DNA of 7,332 nt from an archaeon (GCA_020052545.1 JAGVOV010000173.1:1-7332); one strand, 5' to 3'. Counted from the stretch's first letter, positions 1 through 6,156 are shown. Made by a program: numbers and translations. The notes: generated from the letters alone by a model not told the origin.

Positions 1-511
1 GATTTGTGCAATGGGCTGTCGGGGTTACGCATGTTGCGCATGTTGCTCCGCCACAATCAACGCCCGTCTCGTCAGAATCTTGTATCTGGTTAGTGCAATG
101 ATTTATTGTAAGTATTGTTGTAGGGATAGAAGTAGGGATTGTCGATGGCGGCGCGACAGAGGTGCAGAACGGCGAAGGATAGCATTTGTTCTCTGAAGCT
201 GTCCTCTTCGATATGCATAAGCCATTGGAGCAGTAAGGCTTCGCAGCATCAAAATCGCCGCACCTCCATGTCTGCGTTGACATGCTACAATCAGCCTTCT
301 GGTAGCCGAGCGTGAAATCATCGATACATGTCGTCGTCTCATAGCAGCCTGAAGCCAAACAAGCCCCGTTTGAGCATACTGGTCTTGAGCTTGGACACGA
401 TACTGAGGGTGTTATGCTGCAGTCCCTGAACTGGTAAGCGAAGTAGCCATCAGCGGCGACAAAAGAGGCGGCAAGAAACATAAACAAAAGCAACAGCACC
501 TTAAATCGCAT
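1..511 (-). CDS. Secreted cysteine-rich protein with ETGVDCGG motif, C-terminus cut by window edge
   Basis: Reading the minus strand from the ATG at 511 gives 170 codons without a stop up to the window edge, so the gene is partial at its 3' end. Residues 1-20 form a signal peptide: Arg and Lys, then a hydrophobic core rich in Leu and Phe, then an Ala-rich end. The mature part has 17 cysteines. Two similar modules carry PVCSNGAC (about 44-51) and PYCSNGLC (about 92-99). A Pro/Thr linker (about 121-134) leads to a block reading C-x-N-x3-D-x-DETGVDCGG, then C-x2-C (139-161). I know this ETGVDCGG pattern as recurrent in extracellular proteins, including archaeal ones; its function is not established. 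The start is supported by GAGGTGG (516-522) five bases before the ATG. An exported, disulfide-rich surface protein is inferred; the exact role is unknown. I see no alternative coding frame as convincing here. Confidence 0.85.
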   Translation of the reverse strand, partial: MRFKVLLLLFMFLAASFVAADGYFAYQFRDCSITPSVSCPSSRPVCSNGACLASGCYETTTCIDDFTLGYQKADCSMSTQTWRCGDFDAAKPYCSNGLCISKRTASENKCYPSPFCTSVAPPSTIPTSIPTTILTINHCTNQIQDSDETGVDCGGATCATCVTPTAHCTN

Positions 512-535
512 CAATCCACCTCAATCAGCCATATT

Positions 536-555
536 AATATAGCTTTAACTATATT
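536..555. promoter_or_regulatory. 7-bp inverted repeat between divergent genes
   Basis: AATATAG (536-542) and CTATATT (549-555) form a perfect inverted repeat around a 6-base spacer. It lies in the 114-base gap between the Cys-rich gene (minus) and the PUA-like gene (plus), about 25-45 bases before the minus start codon. It could be an operator or part of the minus-strand promoter. The AT-rich composition makes a chance match possible. Confidence 0.3.
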
Positions 556-560
556 GTCGG

Positions 561-576
561 CGAACTTATATTTAAA
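561..576. promoter_or_regulatory. TATA-like element, identical to 6753-6768
   Basis: The 16-mer CGAACTTATATTTAAA contains TATA-like sequence on both strands. On the minus strand (TTTAAATATAAG) it would place a transcription start near 545, giving the Cys-rich gene a leader of about 34 bases that contains its Shine-Dalgarno site. On the plus strand it would start near 597, upstream of the PUA-like gene. The exact 16-base copy at 6753-6768 suggests a conserved promoter core. Confidence 0.45.
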
Positions 577-595
577 GATTATCCTAAAAGTTAAG

Positions 596-603
596 TATAA
601 ATA
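596..603 (+). promoter_or_regulatory. TATA box for the PUA-like gene
   Basis: TATAAATA is centred about 26 bases before the ATG at 626, with an A-rich stretch just upstream that could serve as BRE. This spacing predicts transcription starting at or next to the start codon, that is, a leaderless mRNA. Confidence 0.5.
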
Positions 604-625
604 AGGAAAGGTCAACCCATCATTT

Positions 626-1081
626 ATGAATGCAAAAGCGCTGAACAGCAAGGAGACAAAAGAGATAGTAAGATGGCTGGAAGCTCAGTTTGACGCGAAA
701 CTTGACCTTGACTATTATTTCTTTGAGCATGAGAATAATAAGATTTACATGGCCAACAAGGAAATAACTAATATCCAGCTTGAGAAGCTAAGGATTGATA
801 GTGTCGGCCTGTACTTCTGCAGGAGGATGCCTGACGGTTTCAGGCTCACGATTGAAGGGAGCCAGATAATAGGCAAGAGCGCGAAAAAGAACGTTGTCAA
901 TCTCTCAGTTGAGGAGATGAACAATTGGCTTAAAGGCCAGGATATCGATGTCAAAGGCGATTATAAAGGATATGTCATCATGAGATGCAACAATGATTTC
1001 CTCGGCAGCGGCAAGTTCAAAGAAGGAAGAATCTTGAATTATGTACCTAAGACAAGGCGCCTGAACACTGTGGCTGATTAG
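626..1081 (+). CDS. Stand-alone PUA-like RNA-binding protein (RsmF/NOP2-type C-terminal domain family)
   Basis: The protein has 151 residues. Its C-terminal half (about 60-146) carries the pattern GLYFxRR, RLTIEGSQIIG, a WLKGQDI segment, GYVIMRxxxDFLGSGK and GRILNYVPKTRRL. I recognise this from the PUA-like domain that ends RsmF/NOP2-type RNA cytosine methyltransferases, where the closing motif resembles KN-x-x-PK-x-xR, and from short archaeal proteins of that group (COG3270-like). No methyltransferase domain is present, and the length fits the stand-alone form. The N-terminal 50 residues are charged and mostly helical in character. A role in RNA binding during rRNA or tRNA modification or ribosome assembly is inferred from the family. 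The start is supported by a TATA box about 26 bases upstream; no well-placed Shine-Dalgarno site is seen. Its stop overlaps that of the convergent gene at 1078. Confidence 0.8.
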   Translation: MNAKALNSKETKEIVRWLEAQFDAKLDLDYYFFEHENNKIYMANKEITNIQLEKLRIDSVGLYFCRRMPDGFRLTIEGSQIIGKSAKKNVVNLSVEEMNNWLKGQDIDVKGDYKGYVIMRCNNDFLGSGKFKEGRILNYVPKTRRLNTVAD

Positions 1082-1590
1082 AGAAGGCCTTCTATCACAG
1101 AATCAAGGTAAGCTTTCTTGTCTTCCTGCATCCTTCCAGAACCAAGATATTTCAGCCATGCGTTTCTTTCAAAGTTTACTATACCAAGCTCCCAAGCGCA
1201 GAAAGCTCCAGCATCATCAATGGAAAGCTTTTGGGCTGTGGCCAGATTCTGATTCTCAAAACCATAAAGCTGGTTTCTCAAGACTATCGGCTTTCCTATA
1301 TCCCAAAGCGCAACATTTAATGAATCTTCAGAGAGGATCGCAAAACCAAGGCCAAGATTAGGCCCTATACCTTTAGCTTCCAATTCTTTTTCTAAAAACC
1401 CCGAACAGCCTTTCACTAATGGATCTGGAAGTGGGCTGCCTTGCTTGTGCATATCATAGAGCTTGAGAAACATCTCAGGCAATTCAACTTCGCCAATTGC
1501 CAGCAAAGAGACAAAATTAACCTCTCTCCTAGGATTATGATAACCCCCGTGGATATTGCCAACATGGTTATATTTTCTTTCAGTACCCAT
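1078..1590 (-). CDS. Conserved uncharacterised protein (about 170 aa)
   Basis: This is a soluble-looking protein without signal peptide or membrane segment. I do not recognise a named domain. The second half has a strongly patterned look: GLGFAILSEDSLNVALWD (80-97), PIVLRNQLYGFE, then FCAWELGIVNFERNAWLKYL (130-149) and a final charged helix, DKKAYLDSVIEGLL. I recall similar WELGIV-x-x-E-x-x-AW sequences among hypothetical proteins, but no function. I chose the ATG at 1590 because a TATA-like box (1613-1621 on the minus strand) lies about 27 bases upstream, which fits a leaderless message. An in-frame GTG at 1596 would add two residues. The gene is convergent with the PUA-like gene: its TAA (1078-1080) overlaps that gene's TAG (1079-1081). 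It is divergent from the SDR gene, from which it is separated by 79 bases. Confidence 0.8.
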   Translation of the reverse strand: MGTERKYNHVGNIHGGYHNPRREVNFVSLLAIGEVELPEMFLKLYDMHKQGSPLPDPLVKGCSGFLEKELEAKGIGPNLGLGFAILSEDSLNVALWDIGKPIVLRNQLYGFENQNLATAQKLSIDDAGAFCAWELGIVNFERNAWLKYLGSGRMQEDKKAYLDSVIEGLL

Positions 1591-1612
1591 AACCACTAGC
1601 TAATGGTATCAT

Positions 1613-1621
1613 TATTTTAAA
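1613..1621 (-). promoter_or_regulatory. TATA-like box for the 1078-1590 gene
   Basis: On the minus strand this reads TTTAAAATA, centred about 27 bases before the ATG at 1590. The spacing supports that ATG as a leaderless start rather than the GTG at 1596. Confidence 0.5.
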
Positions 1622-1639
1622 TCTTTCTGCCGGAATAGA

Positions 1640-1650
1640 TTTTTATATAA
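1640..1650 (+). promoter_or_regulatory. TATA box for the SDR gene
   Basis: TTTTTATATAA is a near-consensus archaeal TATA box centred about 25 bases before the ATG at 1670. The message should be leaderless, and no Shine-Dalgarno site precedes the ATG. Together with the minus-strand box at 1613-1621 it makes a compact divergent promoter. Confidence 0.6.
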
Positions 1651-1669
1651 GGCAGGATTTCTCAAAGGC

Positions 1670-2380
1670 ATGAAAACGGCTTTGATAAGCGGCGGAACCT
1701 CTGGAATAGGCAAAGCGACTGTGAAGCAGCTGCTGGATGATGGTTTCAATGTGGCCACTTTCTCAAGCAGCAAGGAAAAATGCGAAGCCCTGAAGAAAGA
1801 GGTCAAGGACAAGAAGCTCCTTGTCCTGAAAGGCGATGTTTCGAGTGAGAAAGATGTTGAATCAATAGTTAAAGAGACAATCATCAGGTTCGGCAGCATA
1901 GATGTCCTTGTCAACAATGCAGGCTTCGGTTATTTCATCCATGCTGACACTGTCGACATGGCCAAGTTCAGGAAGATGCTGGATGTAAATGTGTTTGGGA
2001 TGGCTCTGCTCACTAAATTTGTGGTGCCTGGCATGAAAAAAAGGAAAAAAGGCATTATCATCAACATCGCCTCAATATCCGGCAGGAAAGTCTTTCCTCA
2101 AGGTGAGTTCTACAGCGCCACGAAATTTGCCGTCATAGGCTATTCTGAAGGCATAAGGATGGAGCTCAGGGAGCATGGCATAAAGGTGTGCACTATCTGC
2201 CCTGGCATGGTAAAGACTGATTTCTTCACAAAAGAGGATTATGACAGGAGGATGAAGACAATGTGGAATGGTAAAGAGCCTGTCATGCTTGATCCAAAAG
2301 ATGTGGCAAAGCTAATCTCTTTCATGTGCAGCCAGCCAGCACACTCGAACATAGATGATGCAACAATAATGCCATTCTAG
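1670..2380 (+). CDS. Short-chain dehydrogenase/reductase (classical SDR family)
   Basis: This 236-residue NAD(P)-dependent oxidoreductase shows the complete set of classical SDR motifs. The nucleotide-binding turn is SGGTSGIG (7-14, GxxxGxG), the adenine-site GDV is at 55-57, and NNAG is at 82-85. The catalytic tetrad is Asn107, Ser135, Tyr148 and Lys152 (YSATK), and the PG motif is at 178-179. The end of the second strand has Ser-Ser-Ser-Lys (32-35) rather than an acidic residue, which argues for NADP(H) over NAD(H); this is inference. The length is typical. The substrate cannot be read from the sequence, because the variable region (about 185-210, rich in Lys, Arg and Asp) is not diagnostic. 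The TATA box 25 bases upstream supports the start. The gene is followed after 67 bases by the CBS gene, which has its own TATA-like box, so an operon is uncertain. Confidence 0.93.
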   Translation: MKTALISGGTSGIGKATVKQLLDDGFNVATFSSSKEKCEALKKEVKDKKLLVLKGDVSSEKDVESIVKETIIRFGSIDVLVNNAGFGYFIHADTVDMAKFRKMLDVNVFGMALLTKFVVPGMKKRKKGIIINIASISGRKVFPQGEFYSATKFAVIGYSEGIRMELREHGIKVCTICPGMVKTDFFTKEDYDRRMKTMWNGKEPVMLDPKDVAKLISFMCSQPAHSNIDDATIMPF

Positions 2381-2385
2381 CGATA

Positions 2386-2396
2386 ATTTTTTATAC
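2386..2396 (+). promoter_or_regulatory. T-run and TATA-like box between SDR and CBS genes
   Basis: AATTTTTTATAC begins five bases after the SDR stop. It could act as a T-rich terminator for the SDR gene and as a TATA box for the CBS gene. As a promoter it would start transcription near 2420, giving a leader of about 28 bases that includes GGAGG at 2438-2442. Confidence 0.4.
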
Positions 2397-2447
2397 TCAG
2401 AGGCATTAAGGACTGATGGTGCCCACAGCGGGGGACTGGAGGCCAAA

Positions 2448-2891
2448 ATGCTCGTGAACGAAATAATGAGCAAGAACGTTTATTCTGCTGATGCGGATAT
2501 GACTGTCACAGAAGCTGCCCAGGTCATGGAAGAGAAGAATGTGGGTGGCATACTGGTGAAGAAGCACGGCAAATTCATCGGCATAGTGACCGAGCGCGAT
2601 GTTCTGAGGAAGATAGCTGCTCAAGGTTTAGATCCAAAATACGTAAGGGTTGCAGACATAATGACACGCCATCTGATAAGCATCGATCATGACAAGGAGA
2701 TAGAAGAGGCAAATCATATAATGCTGCACCATAACATCAGGCGCCTTGTGGTCAAGAAGGATGGCGAGATTGTCGGGATATTGTCAAACAGGGATATAGC
2801 CAGGAATATGATGTATATAATAGGCAGGAACATAATCGAGCATCGCGACACCAAGGTTGTGCAGGATTTCATCGAAAACCCTTATCTATAA
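2448..2891 (+). CDS. Paired CBS-domain protein (nucleotide-binding regulatory module)
   Basis: The 147-residue protein consists almost entirely of two CBS domains. CBS1 (about 3-56) begins with the typical V-x-EIMSKNVYSA entry and ends in GIVTERD (45-51). CBS2 (about 66-122) has DIMTRHLISI and ends in GILSNRD (110-116). Both ends match the G-h-x-T/S-x-x-D signature in which Thr or Ser and Asp contact the ribose of adenosyl ligands (AMP, ATP or SAM in the family), so both sites look intact. No catalytic or DNA-binding domain is attached. A stand-alone CBS pair usually acts as an energy or ligand sensor for a partner protein, which cannot be identified here. The short tail (123-147) is unassigned. 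The start is fixed by GGAGG (2438-2442) five bases before the ATG. Confidence 0.93.
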   Translation: MLVNEIMSKNVYSADADMTVTEAAQVMEEKNVGGILVKKHGKFIGIVTERDVLRKIAAQGLDPKYVRVADIMTRHLISIDHDKEIEEANHIMLHHNIRRLVVKKDGEIVGILSNRDIARNMMYIIGRNIIEHRDTKVVQDFIENPYL

Positions 2892-2910
2892 CTTTAAGCC
2901 GGATTAAAGT
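2891..2910. repeat. 7-bp inverted repeat after the CBS stop codon
   Basis: ACTTTAA (2891-2897) and TTAAAGT (2904-2910) pair perfectly around the six-base loop GCCGGA. The repeat starts on the last base of the CBS stop codon and ends about 11 bases before the TATA box of the next gene. With no T-run following, it fits an operator or mRNA 3' hairpin better than an intrinsic terminator. Confidence 0.4.
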
Positions 2911-2920
2911 CAAAGTAAGC

Positions 2921-2929
2921 TATTTATAA
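2921..2929 (+). promoter_or_regulatory. TATA box for the DUF4139 gene
   Basis: TATTTATAA would place transcription start near 2951, just before GAGGTG (2952-2957). That Shine-Dalgarno site lies five bases from the ATG at 2963. The leader would therefore be very short, about 12 bases. Confidence 0.5.
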
Positions 2930-2962
2930 TGAGCTGTTTTCTCTTATTCAAGAGGTGTCCAT

Positions 2963-4372
2963 ATGAAGAAAAACAAAAAAATCTTGGTCTTTGGCATCAT
3001 AGCCGTATTATTGGTTGCAGGCGCTATTGCCTTGGTGGCGAACAGCTATGTAAGGATGGACAGCAAGCCTGAATCCACTGAAATTACAGTCTATAACTCT
3101 GGCGTTGGCCTTGTGAAGGAGCAGAGGACTGAAAGCTTAGTCTCAGGGATCAACACTTTGACCTATTCCAACATCGCTTCAGGCATAGACGCGAGCTCAG
3201 TCAGGCTTATCGGCGTGACGAAGCCCATAAAGGTGCTGGAGCAGAACTATATCTACAATACTGTGAGCATGGACAAGCTCCTTGACAGGTTCATAGGCAA
3301 GAACATAACAGCTTTCCTCATCTATGGCAGCAACAAGGAGACGGTGCAGGGCACGCTTTTGAGCCATTCCGGGAATTCCATCATAATGAAGATGAAGGAT
3401 GGCAGCATCCAGACTTTGAGCACAGAGAATGTTGTTTTGCCAAGCCTTCCGGACGGCCTTGTCGCAAAGCCGAGCTTAGAATGGCAAGTCAACAGCGACA
3501 GCAGCCAGGACAACAAGCTTGAGCTCACCTATCTGACATCTGGGCTTACTTGGGATGCAGATTATGCAGCCGAATTTGACGGAAGCAGCCTCAGCCTGAG
3601 CAGCATGGTGACAATGACTAATAATGCAGGAACTGACTTCGATAACGCAAAATTGAGCCTTGTGGCAGGACAAGTCAACACCGGCGAGAGGTTTTATGCG
3701 CCAAATATCATGATGAAGACTGCGGATTCAATAGGCAGCGGAAGCAGCCAGTTTGCACAAGAGAGCATATCAGACTACCATCTTTACAGCCTTGACAGGC
3801 CGGCAACATTGAAGAACGGTCAGCAGAAGCAGATAGGGCTTTTTGACGCTTCTGGAATAAAGGTGAAGCAGGAGTATGTGCTTGAATCTTCGGCCCCGAC
3901 ATATTACTTTGGCCAAAAGAGCATGCAGCGCATCGCGATAGAGCTTGGCTTCACCAATAGCAAGAGCAACAGCCTTGGCATCCCGATGCCGGCAGGAAAA
4001 GTCCGCGTCTACAAGCAGGACAGCACTGGAAGCAGGCAGCTTATTGGAGAGGATAGCATAGGCAACATCGCAGAAGATGAAAATGTCAGCCTTAAAATAG
4101 GCTATGCCTTTGACATCGATGCCAATAAGCAGCAGACAAGCTTCAGCCAATTAGGGAATTACAATGATGCGAGCTATTCGGTCGTGCTGAGAAACCATAA
4201 AGACAGCGATGTGACTGTGAAAGTCGTGGAAACGCCATATGGCGACTGGCAGCTGACAGAGAGCAGCCTGCCTGGCGTCAAAGAGAGCCAGAACAGGCTT
4301 GTCTTTGAGGTCCCAGTAAAGGCAAATTCAGAAGCTACGCTGACATATACAATCAGGCAGATTGTGAAGTAA
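2963..4372 (+). CDS. Membrane-anchored DUF4139 domain protein
   Basis: The 469-residue protein has a basic N-terminus (MKKNKK) and one hydrophobic helix (about 7-28), so it is either anchored with the rest outside or processed as a secreted protein. Residues 38-165 form a beta-rich N-terminal region beginning ITVYNSGVGLVKEQR. Residues about 186-466 match DUF4139: LTYLTSGLTWDADYAAEFD (188-206), MTNNAGTDFDNAKLSLVAGQVN (218-239), then IPMPAGKVRVYK (340-351), IGEDSIG and a final set of strands including VPVKANSEATLTYTIR. The family is widespread in bacteria and archaea and lacks an established biochemical role. The architecture suggests a multi-strand extracellular scaffold or adhesion protein; this is inference. 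Cysteine is absent, unlike in the other exported proteins of this window. The start is supported by GAGGTG at 2952-2957. Confidence 0.9.
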   Translation: MKKNKKILVFGIIAVLLVAGAIALVANSYVRMDSKPESTEITVYNSGVGLVKEQRTESLVSGINTLTYSNIASGIDASSVRLIGVTKPIKVLEQNYIYNTVSMDKLLDRFIGKNITAFLIYGSNKETVQGTLLSHSGNSIIMKMKDGSIQTLSTENVVLPSLPDGLVAKPSLEWQVNSDSSQDNKLELTYLTSGLTWDADYAAEFDGSSLSLSSMVTMTNNAGTDFDNAKLSLVAGQVNTGERFYAPNIMMKTADSIGSGSSQFAQESISDYHLYSLDRPATLKNGQQKQIGLFDASGIKVKQEYVLESSAPTYYFGQKSMQRIAIELGFTNSKSNSLGIPMPAGKVRVYKQDSTGSRQLIGEDSIGNIAEDENVSLKIGYAFDIDANKQQTSFSQLGNYNDASYSVVLRNHKDSDVTVKVVETPYGDWQLTESSLPGVKESQNRLVFEVPVKANSEATLTYTIRQIVK

Positions 4373-4397
4373 GGTTTATTATTTTTATATAATTTTA
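4373..4397 (+). terminator. T-rich convergent gap, probable terminator for DUF4139 gene
   Basis: The 25 bases between two convergent stop codons are almost pure A/T and contain runs of five and four T on the plus strand. Archaeal transcription can terminate on such oligo-T tracts without a hairpin. No matching T-run is seen for the minus-strand gene. Confidence 0.4.
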
Positions 4398-5066
4398 TTA
4401 TCCTGCATCTGTCCTCAATAGTATTGGGTCTCCAAAGGAAAATCCTGAAGATTGGTTTACTTCTTCTTTAGAATTTGTATCATTGGAATAGAAGGACTCA
4501 ATTTTAGAGTTATTTATGAAAAACCCATATTCAGTATAATAATAAAGTTTATTTACCCCTTTTTTATCAGTAAGCGAGTAATAAGAAATATTCATTTTTA
4601 AAATAAAATTGTTATTTTTTAAAATTTTTAATGCTAATTCGTTTGTTATTGGGAAATCTATGAACGTATTTTCTTGTTCTGGAAATAGTACAATGGGTTT
4701 ATCGTTGTCTAAGGCTTTTATTAAAATTTCTGTATTACCAATAACAACAGAAGGAGTTATTAAAACTATTTTTGCAGGTAACTTCCCAACATTTCTTAGT
4801 AACATAGTAATGGTTATATGATCTGGATAAGATTTAAATGTTGGATTTCCCCATCCTGAAATAAAGACAGATGGACGATTGTCTATAAAATTTTGATTGT
4901 TTTGCTCCTGAATTTGAATAGTTGTAAAAAGACTTGTTATTAATATGGCCAATATGGCGACCATAATTGTATAAAAATTGTAATCAGTCTTTATAAACCT
5001 TTTAAAAATGAACATTAAGATAACTAAGACAACAAAAATGATTATGTACATTGATACAATTGACAT
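4398..5066 (-). CDS. AT-rich uncharacterised membrane protein, two N-terminal helices plus a soluble domain
   Basis: The 222-residue protein starts with two hydrophobic helices (about 6-22 and 32-51) separated by a short basic turn, FKRFIKTD. A soluble region without cysteine follows. It begins RPSVFISGW (64-72) and contains ITITMLLRNVGKLPAKIVLITP (84-105). This resembles the strand pattern seen in many uncharacterised two-helix proteins whose domain has a 'RNxGKxPA' turn; I cannot assign a family. The basic turn between the helices suggests that both the N-terminus and the soluble domain face outward, but this is uncertain. The base composition is much richer in A/T than the genes on either side, with AAT, TTT, AAA and ATT codons dominating, which suggests separate ancestry. 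A TATA-like box about 28 bases upstream supports the ATG at 5066; ATG at 5051 is an alternative. Confidence 0.8.
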   Translation of the reverse strand: MSIVSMYIIIFVVLVILMFIFKRFIKTDYNFYTIMVAILAILITSLFTTIQIQEQNNQNFIDNRPSVFISGWGNPTFKSYPDHITITMLLRNVGKLPAKIVLITPSVVIGNTEILIKALDNDKPIVLFPEQENTFIDFPITNELALKILKNNNFILKMNISYYSLTDKKGVNKLYYYTEYGFFINNSKIESFYSNDTNSKEEVNQSSGFSFGDPILLRTDAG

Positions 5067-5090
5067 TATAATTTACTTATGGGTTGAGGT

Positions 5091-5097
5091 ATATAAT
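5091..5097 (-). promoter_or_regulatory. TATA-like box for the 4398-5066 gene
   Basis: On the minus strand this reads ATTATAT, about 28 bases before the ATG at 5066, consistent with a leaderless start. The surrounding 107-base divergent gap is AT-rich throughout, so other positions are possible. Confidence 0.35.
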
Positions 5098-5142
5098 TAT
5101 TTCTGGTATTTAATTGATTATTATTGGTAAGTAATCCAAATC

Positions 5143-5151
5143 TTTATTAAT
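5143..5151 (+). promoter_or_regulatory. TATA-like box for the 5174 gene pair
   Basis: TTTATTAAT is centred about 27 bases before the ATG at 5174 and would give a leaderless message. It would serve both the Cys-loop membrane protein and the overlapping methyltransferase-like gene. Confidence 0.45.
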
Positions 5152-5173
5152 AACTAGAAGTTAAGGCTTTGAA

Positions 5174-5725
5174 ATGAAGCAGAAAGAGACAAAATCAAAG
5201 TGGAAGGAGATCGCCATGGTGTTCGGCATCTCCATCATGTTCGCCATACTTGTCTTTACCGGGATCTATGCTTTCTATGATGAGCCCAAGTATGATATTT
5301 TCTGCAAGCAGCAGCCTTATAGGTCTATGCCGGTCAAGGCGGGGGTTGACTGCCAGCAAGTGCAGACGGCAAATGATACAAGATGCTGGCAGGACGGCGG
5401 AATGTCTATTTATGATTATGATTCACAAGGCTGTAATATCTACAAGAGCTGCGACTACTGCAACAAAGAATATAATGACGCTTCAGCAAAATTCAGGAGA
5501 AACGTGTTCTTCATAGCTGCGCCGATAGGCCTTCTGGCCATAATTGTCGGCCTGATATGGCTGATTGACTTCATAGGAGTAGGATTTATGTTCGGCGGCA
5601 TCCTTACATTGGTCTGGAGCACCGGCCAGTATTTCGGCGACATGAGCAAGGAGATGCGCTTCTTCGTCATACTTGTGGAGTTCATAATACTTCTATGGAT
5701 AGCCTACAAAAAGGTAAAGAGATAA
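5174..5725 (+). CDS. Uncharacterised four-helix membrane protein with cysteine-rich loop
   Basis: The 183-residue protein has a basic N-terminus and a first hydrophobic helix (about 13-34). A polar segment follows (35-110) with six cysteines (44, 60, 71, 87, 93, 96), including a C-x-x-C at 93-96. Three more helices lie at about 111-131, 134-154 and 161-178, with a basic tail KKVKR. The positive-inside rule puts both termini in the cytoplasm and the Cys loop outside, where three disulfides are possible. A metal site at CDYC is the alternative. I do not recognise a named family. The ATG at 5174 has a TATA-like box about 27 bases upstream and no Shine-Dalgarno site. The last 31 bases overlap the next gene in another frame, implying co-transcription and perhaps coupled translation. 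Confidence 0.8.
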   Translation: MKQKETKSKWKEIAMVFGISIMFAILVFTGIYAFYDEPKYDIFCKQQPYRSMPVKAGVDCQQVQTANDTRCWQDGGMSIYDYDSQGCNIYKSCDYCNKEYNDASAKFRRNVFFIAAPIGLLAIIVGLIWLIDFIGVGFMFGGILTLVWSTGQYFGDMSKEMRFFVILVEFIILLWIAYKKVKR

Positions 5726-6156
5726 GGGATTTCACACTGGTTTTGGCGCAGATTGCCTTGATAGCCACCATTATCTTTGTTTTTCTCTTTAAATTGGATT
5801 CAATTCCTGATATTTTATCAATCCTTCTCATTATTGCAGGCCTCATCCTGATTGCACTTGGCTTCATCCATCTTGGCAAGAACCTCAAAGCTTTGCCAGA
5901 GCCCAAGGCTGGCGGTGTTCTTGTCGTCAATGGAATCTATAGAATCATGAGGAACCCGATATATTCAGGCATAATGCTTGCTGCGCTCGGCTCATGTTTT
6001 TATAAACCAAGCTTTTGGCCGTTTTTCTTATGGGCGCTGCTGGTTGTGATTTTAATGGTTAAAGTTATGATAGAAGAATCATATCTTTCAAAGAGATTCA
6101 AAAATTATGGAAAATATGCAAGAAAAACTAAAAGATTTCTGCCTTATCTGTTCTAG
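5695..6156 (+). CDS. Small membrane methyltransferase-like protein (ICMT/PEMT family)
   Basis: The 153-residue protein has hydrophobic helices at about 14-33 and 38-60 and a hydrophobic stretch (about 91-125). The C-terminal half carries the isoprenylcysteine carboxyl methyltransferase / phospholipid methyltransferase pattern: NGIYRIMRNPIYSG (79-92), EESYLSKRF (127-135), Y138-x-x-Y141 and RFLP (147-150). In the family these segments form the SAM-binding site. RNP in place of the common RHP is a known type of variation. The substrate is unknown: archaeal and bacterial members are mostly uncharacterised, and methylation of a lipid or of a modified cysteine can only be guessed from the name. The ATG at 5695 overlaps the preceding gene by 31 bases. 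A TTG at 5743 is a weaker alternative start that would remove the N-terminal 16 residues and avoid the overlap. The TAG stop overlaps that of the small minus-strand ORF. Confidence 0.85.
   Translation: MDSLQKGKEIRDFTLVLAQIALIATIIFVFLFKLDSIPDILSILLIIAGLILIALGFIHLGKNLKALPEPKAGGVLVVNGIYRIMRNPIYSGIMLAALGSCFYKPSFWPFFLWALLVVILMVKVMIEESYLSKRFKNYGKYARKTKRFLPYLF

Noticed and set aside
11..342. Plus-strand 61-codon and minus-strand 79-codon frames at the left end
   Set aside because: Both overlap the Cys-rich gene, which has a signal peptide, ribosome site, internal repeats and a known motif in its own frame.
3708..4150. Minus-strand frames of up to 126 codons inside the DUF4139 gene
   Set aside because: They are antisense shadows of a well-supported gene whose domain motifs continue uninterrupted across the region.
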